DNA from: Arcanobacterium buesumense
GTDB taxonomy: Bacteria > Actinomycetota > Actinomycetes > Actinomycetales > Actinomycetaceae
Direction: 5' to 3'
Assembly (NCBI RefSeq): GCF_012563545.1
Contig: NZ_CP050804.1
Span: 372,001-436,000 of the forward strand
Length of the DNA: 64,000 nucleotides
The notes below the pieces were generated by a model, which was not told the origin of the DNA, searched no databases, and was given only the letters and a program-made list of their open reading frames with translations. Of the stretch, positions 56,840 through 63,572 are shown piece by piece. Every line of letters starts with the position of its first letter. The first letter of the stretch is position 1. Position numbers and translations under genes: made by a program.

Positions 56840-58210
56840 TTATCGGACAATAGCTTGCATGTTTAGTGAGCGAGATTGAATCAAAGTTGAGAATTCGGTA
56901 AAAAGTGTTATCAGTAAAAATCCAGCGGTTAAAAGAATGTATGTTTCAAGAGGTATGCCACTTGATTGTGTTCCTGGAACTGGCCCGGCCGAGAGTGCTA
57001 AACCCATAGCTAAACTGTTGATGAAAAGGATTGCTGTGCTGATTAAAGATGCGACAAGTAGATAAATAAGGGATTCTAGAAATGCTGCGAATGTGATGGT
57101 CGAAGGCTTGCAACCGAGAACCTGTAGTAGTGCAATGTCGTGCACTCGAGAACGGTTTGTTAAATAGACAGCTAATACTCCGCTTGCCGCTGCCAGAATA
57201 ACTGGTGTGCTGAAAATTAATAGAATCTGGGAACTAGGGCTGGCTTGAAGGCTCTCCTCGGAGGCTCCAATTGCGGACATTACGTTACGTGTTTGGGAGA
57301 TCATGCCAAATACTAGGCCGACTGATGTTGCTGCCAAAACTAGCGGAGTGATGAACGCTGTAGAGCGAAATGCTCGGCGCTTCGCAGAGGTTAACGCAAT
57401 CATCCAGCTATCAAAAATATTAACTGGGTCGAATAGTCCAATGAACGTGATTGTGGACTTAACTATCGCTTTGCTTGATATGCCAAACGCGAGTAATAGC
57501 CCAAGTCCGATTCCCCAGTAAGTGCTGATCAAACCGCTAAGAATCTCAGAGCTGGTGGTGATAGGTACCTTTGATATTGCTATATAAGATGCGATCATTC
57601 CTCCAGTCACGAGGAAAGAGAAAAGATAGCGCACCCACTGGCGTTCAGTTGGATTCGCAAGAGGGCCATTTACTGCGATAACAGGATCGAGTTTGAGTAG
57701 AGAGCGAGTCGTTAAAACTAACGGAAGAATGACGGTGAGAAGTGATGTAATCGGTGCGAACACGATTGCCCATATGCTTTGATGTATGTAACCTGAATCA
57801 GCTGGGAGAAGTCCAGTTTTCTGAATCAGAACTATGTAGAAATCCCATAGTGACATTGCGAGTACAGTGCCAAGCACACAGCCGATAATAGCCGCAAGGC
57901 AGGCTAAAGTAACGTACCGTAATCGTGCTGCAGATGGAGAAGCGCCAATGACTTGCCATAGCGCAATTCTTCTCGAATCTTCCTCGACCGCTAGCCGGAT
58001 AATAGTTGGAACGCAGAAAAGTATTGCCATAATAGTCAACGCCATCTGGAAGCCTCCAAGAACGGAGAATTGCTCTGCAGCTGGGCCAGTTGGTAACTGT
58101 GCACCAGCGATAGTCGTGCTCAGAGATAGCGTGATGAGGCAACAAGAAATGGAGGAAATGCTGAGGGTTGCTACGAACATTGGAATGAAATCGCGAATCT
58201 CTTTCAGCAT
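56840..58210 (-). CDS. FtsX-like ABC permease of the epipeptide cluster
   Basis: 456 residues, start ATG 58210 overlapping the peptidase stop (ATGCTGA), with GGAGG ten bases upstream. Hydrophobic segments: one N-terminal helix, then a trio near 55-75, 95-120 and 140-170, a pair around 200-245, and a C-terminal FtsX trio (about 325-350, 370-400, 425-450). The layout resembles a duplicated FtsX-domain permease without a large extracellular domain, as in BceB-like or LolE-like exporters of bacteriocins. It is larger than the EpeB permease of Bacillus as I recall it. Base composition is low in G+C. Confidence 0.8.
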   Translation of the reverse strand: MLKEIRDFIPMFVATLSISSISCCLITLSLSTTIAGAQLPTGPAAEQFSVLGGFQMALTIMAILFCVPTIIRLAVEEDSRRIALWQVIGASPSAARLRYVTLACLAAIIGCVLGTVLAMSLWDFYIVLIQKTGLLPADSGYIHQSIWAIVFAPITSLLTVILPLVLTTRSLLKLDPVIAVNGPLANPTERQWVRYLFSFLVTGGMIASYIAISKVPITTSSEILSGLISTYWGIGLGLLLAFGISSKAIVKSTITFIGLFDPVNIFDSWMIALTSAKRRAFRSTAFITPLVLAATSVGLVFGMISQTRNVMSAIGASEESLQASPSSQILLIFSTPVILAAASGVLAVYLTNRSRVHDIALLQVLGCKPSTITFAAFLESLIYLLVASLISTAILFINSLAMGLALSAGPVPGTQSSGIPLETYILLTAGFLLITLFTEFSTLIQSRSLNMQAIVR

Positions 58211-58998
58211 ATTGCCCGGCCTCCCACAATGCTTATTACTATTGTTGCGATGGAAATAAGGAAAAATAAAACCGTTCCAACTTTCAGAGCATAATAAATT
58301 CTACTATATAGGTTAGAAGAGTTTGTATGCTTCAAGGTGGAGGTGTCCAGGTTTAAGAGTGTGAGGAGTGCTCTATAACCATCTGAATTTACAAAAGGAA
58401 TAATATTGAAGAGTATAGCAAAGTTGAAAATTAGAAATATCGGTGCACTAGCACTTAATTGTGTGCAGTGATAGCTACTAATGAGGAAAGTTGTGTTTGA
58501 AACTGCATTCGCAAAGACTCCGGCTAGATGTACAGTTATTCTGAATCCCGGAGGGAGTAGATAGACACGGTTTATTCGGACGAAAATTGAAGGTATGAAA
58601 CCGAGGTTAAAATGAAATCCCCATGAATCAATTTTTTGACCGTGTAAACGTAAAGCGAGAACATGGGAATATTCGTGTATAAGAGCTTGAAATAGCGCGT
58701 AGAACAATAGCGATAATAGGTGAGGGTAGCTCGATAGATATCTGTAAGAGTTGAGGTTGCTGCTAATATATAGATGTAATGACCAAGCAATACACGCGGC
58801 TGTAATAGTGAAAATTATGAAGGCGTATCGATATTCGTGATAGGTGTATTCGACTTGCCACGTATGGTTTTCCTCAAACTCCTCAGTTTTTCCTACGTAG
58901 CACTTCCGTTTTGAGGTGAAATACACAAATGTTTGTTCGCCTTTTGAGAGTAGAATATAATCCTCTGTGGAAGCTCGAAGATATTTACGTATTTTCAT
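58204..58998 (-). CDS. M50-type membrane metallopeptidase of the epipeptide cluster (EpeP-like)
   Basis: 264 residues, polytopic. The active-site motif HEYSH is at residues 108-112 within ALIHEYSHVLALRLHG, and the second site NIIPFVNSDG at 198-207 matches the N-x2-P-x4-DG pattern of site-2-protease family peptidases. The N-terminal 50 residues are soluble. EpeP (YydH) of B. subtilis is an M50-like peptidase that helps cut the epimerised precursor during export; the same job is inferred. Very AT-rich: 13 of 60 bases in 58381-58440 are G or C. It starts 11 bp after the radical SAM gene and overlaps the permease gene. Confidence 0.85.
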   Translation of the reverse strand: MKIRKYLRASTEDYILLSKGEQTFVYFTSKRKCYVGKTEEFEENHTWQVEYTYHEYRYAFIIFTITAACIAWSLHLYISSNLNSYRYLSSYPHLLSLLFYALFQALIHEYSHVLALRLHGQKIDSWGFHFNLGFIPSIFVRINRVYLLPPGFRITVHLAGVFANAVSNTTFLISSYHCTQLSASAPIFLIFNFAILFNIIPFVNSDGYRALLTLLNLDTSTLKHTNSSNLYSRIYYALKVGTVLFFLISIATIVISIVGGRAIC

Positions 58999-59009
58999 TA
59001 TCTAAATAT

Positions 59010-59960
59010 CTAACTTTGTTGCATAAGGAATTTCGCGCGTGAGGTTATATCGTTGGCGAGGCTCTGTAATACATGTGGGGTGAGTGTTAGTGCTCGGCAG
59101 ACGCTACATGCGTCTGTAACTATTGAGTCTTCAAGGCGTGGGATTAGGCCTCTGGAAATTGCTAAATTGTAGATCCAGCCAAAACCTTCATGCCTAATAA
59201 CTGAAAAGTAGCTATTGTAAGTAATCGTTTTTAGTGCTTCTTCAAAAGGCGTCCCGTCTACAGTTCCGATTTTTAAACTAGTGCCAAAGACTGCGGGAGA
59301 GCAGCATGGGTAGATATACCCATCGTAGTGAAAAGTTGGTTCGAAGCTGGGGCAGTTTAGCTCCGAAATTGGTAGTGATGATCTGTACAATTCACTCTCT
59401 GGAAGATTGGTGGCAGCGCCGACTGGTGTTACGGGAAATTCCCTTATGGTAACTTGGGGATATTTTTTCTTGATTGAGAGAATGGAAGAATCGAGAGGGT
59501 TACTCTTAGTTGTGGCGCAATTAATGCAACATTCCAAATTCAATTCATCGCATGCTTTTATGATGTTTTCAACACGAGCTTTGTTGATGAATGGGGAATG
59601 GAAGCTGTCGTGGCTAATAGTCAGATAGGCGAGTCCAGCTTGTTTGAGTTCTAAAATGGCCTCTCGTGCACTTCTCGGGGTTATTCCCCAAAAACCATTC
59701 GATGTTAGGGTAGCCTTCTTACCTTGTGCGGTCACGATCTTTATCATGTTGAGGACCACCTGTTTACGTAACATTGCTTCACCTCCGCTTATGCCTACCG
59801 TTTGGACTATTGGATTTGAAGCCACTTCGTGCGCAATTTGCATAAGAGTTTCTGTCGGTATCTCCTCTGAACATTTAGGCGTTGATTCGAAGCAGCAGTG
59901 GATGCAATGTGCATTACATCGTCGGGTAATGATAATTCCTACGCTTATACCACGTTTCAT
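59010..59960 (-). CDS. Radical SAM peptide epimerase-like enzyme (EpeE/YydG-like)
   Basis: 316 residues, ATG 59960 with GGAG upstream. Cys15, Cys19 and Cys22 in TRRCNAHCIHCC bind the SAM [4Fe-4S] cluster; GISGGEAMLRK is the SAM-binding GGE motif; TSNGFWGI and TISHDSFHSPFI follow the family pattern I associate with YydG. The C-terminal third has a twitch/SPASM-like cysteine set: Cys203, Cys219/Cys220 (GYIYPCCSP) and Cys285/Cys288 (DACSVC), for an auxiliary cluster and possibly the hydrogen donor that completes L-to-D epimerisation. Length is close to EpeE. The adjacent precursor and M50 peptidase make peptide epimerisation the leading hypothesis; thioether formation on the precursor cysteines is the main alternative. 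Confidence 0.85.
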   Translation of the reverse strand: MKRGISVGIIITRRCNAHCIHCCFESTPKCSEEIPTETLMQIAHEVASNPIVQTVGISGGEAMLRKQVVLNMIKIVTAQGKKATLTSNGFWGITPRSAREAILELKQAGLAYLTISHDSFHSPFINKARVENIIKACDELNLECCINCATTKSNPLDSSILSIKKKYPQVTIREFPVTPVGAATNLPESELYRSSLPISELNCPSFEPTFHYDGYIYPCCSPAVFGTSLKIGTVDGTPFEEALKTITYNSYFSVIRHEGFGWIYNLAISRGLIPRLEDSIVTDACSVCRALTLTPHVLQSLANDITSRAKFLMQQS

Positions 59961-59972
59961 TTTTCTCCAAAG

Positions 59973-60005
59973 TCGTGTGGCCGAGCGTTTATCTCGGCCA
60001 CACGA
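59973..60005 (-). promoter_or_regulatory. Perfect 13-bp hairpin between precursor and radical SAM genes
   Basis: TCGTGTGGCCGAG (59973-59985) and CTCGGCCACACGA (59993-60005) pair without mismatch around a 7-base loop. It lies 6 bp after the precursor stop and 12 bp before the radical SAM start, with no T-run. It probably acts as a partial attenuator or RNA-stability stem that keeps precursor mRNA in excess of enzyme mRNA. Its G+C content stands out from the AT-rich genes. Confidence 0.75.
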
Positions 60006-60011
60006 GTTGCA

Positions 60012-60137
60012 TTAGCAACCGCCTGATCCGATGATGATTCCGCATGTAATGAAATGCCAATGGTCGTCTTGGTCGGTTAGCTCGATTAACTCACTGTCTA
60101 AATTGAGCTCTTTCAGAGCGTCTGTTGTAGAACTCAT
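60012..60137 (-). CDS. RiPP precursor peptide, epipeptide-like (EpeX/YydF-like)
   Basis: 41 residues; AGGAGG lies four bases before ATG 60137, a very strong ribosome site. An acidic, Leu-rich leader (MSSTTDALKELNLDSELIEL, then TDQDDH) is followed by the C-terminal segment WHFITCGIIIGSGGC. As I recall, mature B. subtilis EpeX is WYFVKSKENRWILGSGH with D-Val at position 4 and D-Ile at position 12. Both have W-x-F plus a beta-branched residue, and both end I-[LI]-G-S-G-x. By alignment Ile30 and Ile35 are the predicted epimerised residues here. Cys32 and Cys41 have no counterpart in EpeX and could form a disulfide or a thioether. First gene of the cluster. No other homology is claimed. Confidence 0.88.
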   Translation of the reverse strand: MSSTTDALKELNLDSELIELTDQDDHWHFITCGIIIGSGGC

Positions 60138-60210
60138 CTCACCTCCTAACTTTATGCATATAAGTATATAAGGAGTATTCCAGAGAAAATAGGAACTAAA
60201 TCCTATAGGT
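60138..60210 (-). promoter_or_regulatory. Promoter and operator candidate of the epipeptide cluster
   Basis: On the minus strand a TATACT hexamer (60163-60168) lies 25 bp before the precursor start. No good -35 is present at 17 bp; instead a perfect inverted repeat ATAGGA-N6-TCCTAT occupies 60189-60206, overlapping the -35 zone. A poor -35 with a symmetrical site there would suit control by a dimeric activator or repressor. No regulator gene is in the cluster. Confidence 0.45.
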
Positions 60211-60382
60211 GTAAGAAATTCAGTTATGTGGCATGAACTGCCCCGGTTTTGTTTCTAGGCATCTGTCTTGATTTCATTCATTTTCTTGATTTAGGAGCAG
60301 GTTTTAAAATTCCTACTCAGTCTCAGTTGGCGGGGTGATAACCTAGACTCCGGTTAAGTCTGGGACGATTTCATCAGGTTGC

Positions 60383-60930
60383 TCACTTGAACGTCGCGAA
60401 TTCTACGTCGACGTTGTTCGCCCCAACCTGAGTGTGAACCAGCTCGATCTTATTTGAGCTATTAAGGGTTTCCGGCAATGCTTTGTTGGGGAGATCATCA
60501 TCAAATTCGGTGAGCATCCCCAGTTCGGCTTCATCTTCATCAACCATGTGAAGTGGGGGATCGTGGGAGCTGCTTGATCGATGATGAACGCATCGCGCTG
60601 GCTGGTTTTAGCTTATCCCTGGGTATAGATCCGCGATCGGTCGCATTGCCGAACCGGGTAAGTACGCGACATGTATCCTCAATTGCTTGGGCCACTGCCA
60701 CAGCCAGCGCGCCGAATTGTTGCTGGCTGATCTACCACAACAAGTATTGAGCCAAGGCTGGCAAGCTCATCATAAATCTGTCGTAGTTTTTCTCCATCGT
60801 TGGGTAAGCGAATGTGAGTAGACTTGATCGCTACTACCGTGAACGATGGTTGCCCAGTGATCAGTCTTGCCCTGCGTCGATGCCAAGCCAGATATCAAAA
60901 TTCTCCGGTATCGCTGCCTGTCTGACTTTC
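60383..60930 (-). pseudogene. IS110-family transposase remnant, frameshifted
   Basis: Read on the minus strand in switching frames the region gives ENFDIWLGIDAG, then GKTDHWATIVHG, then EKLRQIYDELASLGSILVVV with DQPATI following, GALAVAVAQAI, YLPGSAMRPIADLYPG and a TEFDDDLPN segment. These match the N-terminal DEDD/RuvC-like domain of IS110-family transposases (GIDVGK, VDQPGTIG, PG..M..IADLYPGEAKTD). At least four frameshifts and in-frame stops break it, and the C-terminal serine domain is missing. It is an old, dead insertion next to the epipeptide cluster. The ends of the element were not identified. Confidence 0.75.
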
Positions 60931-61535
60931 AAGAATACAACCAGCTAACTAGTTGTTAGCTTTCACGGGTAAACACATCCGTCTTACACCCACGCCTGCG
61001 ACAGGCATCATATTCCAGTGCCATGCCCCTGATGAGTAATCACGAGTATGTCTGTCCGATCCCGGTGACAACACCCCCCGGATCATTAAAAGACAGGGGC
61101 AAACAATCATGCCGAGATAGTCCAGCCAAACCCATCATCGCGCAAATGCCAGCTTCAGAGCTTATCAAAACAGTAACGGGCCTTCTTTTCCTCCCATTGA
61201 GATAACTTCCGTCAAATACGGTCAGTTCTCCCAGTGAAGTAGACGTAGGTTTGCATGGGGTTCATCCGTATTCTTGATGGAAAACATGGTCAGTTCCTCA
61301 TGTTCATCTTCTGTTGTGGAATATTACGTGGTTGGTTGTAGCTTTGGATAGGAAAACGAAGAAATAAAAGAAAATGTCTTTAGCTTTGTGTTGCGAGCGT
61401 TTGTTTGTAGGTGGGCGTGTCCGATAGTGGATTGAGTGATTGCCCTGCTCCATCCGAATATTGCTTCGTATCGGTCTTTGGTAAAATATCCCTATAAGTG
61501 TCAGTGATGTGAATATAGAGGAAGGCTCTCAGCTA
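60931..61535. other. Gene-poor region beyond the IS110 remnant
   Basis: No supported gene. The first 200-270 bp precede the transposase remnant in its reading direction, where IS110 elements often carry the non-coding end specifying their guide (bridge) RNA; no structure could be assigned. GGTCAGTTC recurs at about 61218 and 61289. Minus-strand frames of 20-60 codons here lack ribosome sites. Near 61490 a TATAAG precedes the small membrane gene. Confidence 0.4.
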
Positions 61536-61718
61536 ATGAAAATTTTCCTTGCTTTCGTCATGTTTTTCTCAGGTTTAGCCGCTTTTGTTTTTGCTGTGCT
61601 TTATGCATTTGACGTCATTGAAACGGGCTTGCCTGGCTATCTATCGTTGCTAGTTTTTTGCGTTGCTTATCTTGTTGATTCCAAGAGAAAAGCGAAAGTA
61701 GGGGCTTCTGGCTGCTAG
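61536..61718 (+). CDS. Small two-helix membrane protein
   Basis: 60 residues from ATG 61536, with AGGAAGG ten bases upstream; an in-frame GTG at 61509 would add nine polar residues. Two hydrophobic helices (FLAFVMFFSGLAAFVFAVLY, and YLSLLVFCVAYLV) are joined by a short polar turn, and the tail is basic (DSKRKAKVGASGC). No family recognised. Being next to a bacteriocin-like cluster it might be an immunity protein, but it is on the other strand and 1.4 kb away, so that is speculation. Confidence 0.5.
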   Translation: MKIFLAFVMFFSGLAAFVFAVLYAFDVIETGLPGYLSLLVFCVAYLVDSKRKAKVGASGC

Positions 61719-61865
61719 TAAGTAATAGGCGTAGTTATCTGACGGTTTGCATTGTTAGTATCCGGCTTTGAGTGCGGTGATGGTGAGTTCGCCGCGGTTA
61801 TTAAAGCCAGTGATGCTTTAGGATATTCATTAGAATCCTCGGAGGTTATGTAAAGGAGCAGATCA

Positions 61866-63572
61866 GTGTTCACGCCGTTGACTCACATTGCAAGCGGTAA
61901 ATCCGTGCGCGGTACCATTGTCGCTTTTCACGGAGTGACGGATAATGCGGCCTCACTGAGTGACCTCGCAGACCATTGGGCGCCTGACTGGCGGGTAATC
62001 CTCGTCGATTCTCTCGGGCATGGAACTAGCCCTCGATTTTCTGATAGCCAACTGCTAGATCCGTTTTCTGCTCTCGTGAAAACGGCGATCGAAAGTGTCC
62101 AAACTGCCGCTGCTCAGTCACCACAAGGGAAAGTTGTTATCTACGGGCACTCCCTTGGTGGCGCGATTGCTACGCATGTTTCTTTACAGATACCTTCACT
62201 TGTTACAGCGCTTATCCTCGAAGATCCGGCGCTGCTTACTCCACAGCAGTATGAAACGTATCGAGCCGGAGGTCCGCTCCTGGCTCAACGCCTAGAACTC
62301 ATGAGTAACGACGTCGGTGAAGCCATGATCGAGCTTATGAAAACATCTACTAGCTGGCCGGTGTCTGAATATGGCGGATGGTCACAAGGAAAGACGCAAG
62401 TGGATCGAAAGTTTGTCAGAACTGGAATTGTCGGCTCCCAGGGTCGAACAATTCTCCAGCACGTTAGCGTCCCTACTCTCTTAGTGACCGGCGAAGGCAG
62501 TGATGTTCTCTTTGGCGGGCAGGGCTTGAAAGAAATTAACAGTTATGGCAACCCATATCTGAAAACCGCACTGATTTCGGGCACTTCCCATACGGTTCGT
62601 AGAGATAACTCCACTGCGTTTTATGCTCTTGTTGATGATTTCTTGTTATCTCTCGACGATAATTCTTCCCCACATCCTTATCTTGCGCCTGAGTTGCAGC
62701 GTTGTTTAAGTAGTGCTCCGTCCCAAACTACGTGGGATGTTGAACAATTACGCCAGGCCGGAGAACAGTTGCTAACGAGAGCTGATGGCGGTGTAGGCAG
62801 TAAAATTCGTGCCACCATAATGAAGACCGACCGCGGTTTACCGTTGCGGATATTGCACCGCACTGATCAACAACCAGATCAGATACTCATTGCGCTTCAT
62901 GGTGGTGGTTATGTGGCTGGTAAGGCCGAATATGATGATGAACGCAACTATGAATTACTAGAGCTGCTCCCAACTACTGTGATCTGTGCACCTGAATATC
63001 GCCTGGCGCCCGAACACCCGTATCCAGCCGCAGTTCAAGACTGCATTGATGCCATCAATTATATGGAAGATCAATACCCAAACGTTCCTATCTTTGTGTT
63101 GGGGGATTCAGCCGGCGCTGGAGTTGGACTACAAGCTTTACAAACCCTAGTGTCCACACGATCGAATACGACTATTTCCGGTTTTATTTGTTTAGAACCG
63201 TGCCTTGATCCACGAGTTTCCTCCCGCTCTTACCAGATTTATCGCGAGGGTCCAGTATGGACGGCGGCAGCTGCCCAGGCAGCTTGGGAGCACTATCTCG
63301 CTGGCGTGGATCCTGCACAAGTGCATGTTTCAGTGCGAAATAGTGCAGCCTCGCTGCCGCCGACTATGATTATTGCGAACCCCGTGGATCCCTTGCGAGA
63401 CGAAGCGATTACTTTGGCAACAGATCTGATCGATGGCGGTGGAATTGCCGAACTGCATATACTTCCAGGAACTTTTCACGGTGCGCTTTCGATTCCTCAA
63501 ACCCGCACGTGGCGCGATGTTAAAACGCTCATCACCAGTTTCCTTAGCAAAAACCACGCAGAGCATAAGTAA
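61866..63572 (+). CDS. Fusion of two alpha/beta-hydrolases
   Basis: 568 residues from GTG 61866 (AAAGGAGCAGATCA upstream). Residues 1-260 are a lipase-like hydrolase: AFHGVTDNAASLSDLADHW, nucleophile in IYGHSLGGAIATH, acid region TGEGSDVLFGG, His in ISGTSHTVRRD. Residues 285-565 are a second hydrolase of the hormone-sensitive-lipase/acetyl-esterase family: oxyanion LHGGGYVAGK, nucleophile VLGDSAGAGVGLQ, acid NPVDPLRDEA and His in LPGTFHGAL. Both triads look intact. No signal peptide, so a cytoplasmic two-active-site esterase is expected. A single protein is supported by one continuous frame without internal ribosome site at the junction. Substrate unknown. Confidence 0.8.
   Translation: MFTPLTHIASGKSVRGTIVAFHGVTDNAASLSDLADHWAPDWRVILVDSLGHGTSPRFSDSQLLDPFSALVKTAIESVQTAAAQSPQGKVVIYGHSLGGAIATHVSLQIPSLVTALILEDPALLTPQQYETYRAGGPLLAQRLELMSNDVGEAMIELMKTSTSWPVSEYGGWSQGKTQVDRKFVRTGIVGSQGRTILQHVSVPTLLVTGEGSDVLFGGQGLKEINSYGNPYLKTALISGTSHTVRRDNSTAFYALVDDFLLSLDDNSSPHPYLAPELQRCLSSAPSQTTWDVEQLRQAGEQLLTRADGGVGSKIRATIMKTDRGLPLRILHRTDQQPDQILIALHGGGYVAGKAEYDDERNYELLELLPTTVICAPEYRLAPEHPYPAAVQDCIDAINYMEDQYPNVPIFVLGDSAGAGVGLQALQTLVSTRSNTTISGFICLEPCLDPRVSSRSYQIYREGPVWTAAAAQAAWEHYLAGVDPAQVHVSVRNSAASLPPTMIIANPVDPLRDEAITLATDLIDGGGIAELHILPGTFHGALSIPQTRTWRDVKTLITSFLSKNHAEHK

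Noticed and set aside
61200-61330. Minus-strand 20-codon frame (MFSIKNTDEP...) as a second precursor peptide
   Set aside because: No GSG-type core, poor ribosome-site spacing and no cluster genes beside it.
61755-61815. Minus-strand tail resembling the end of a LuxR-type regulator (NRGELTITALKAGY)
   Set aside because: Only about 20 codons are open before an in-frame stop; too short to call even as a pseudogene.
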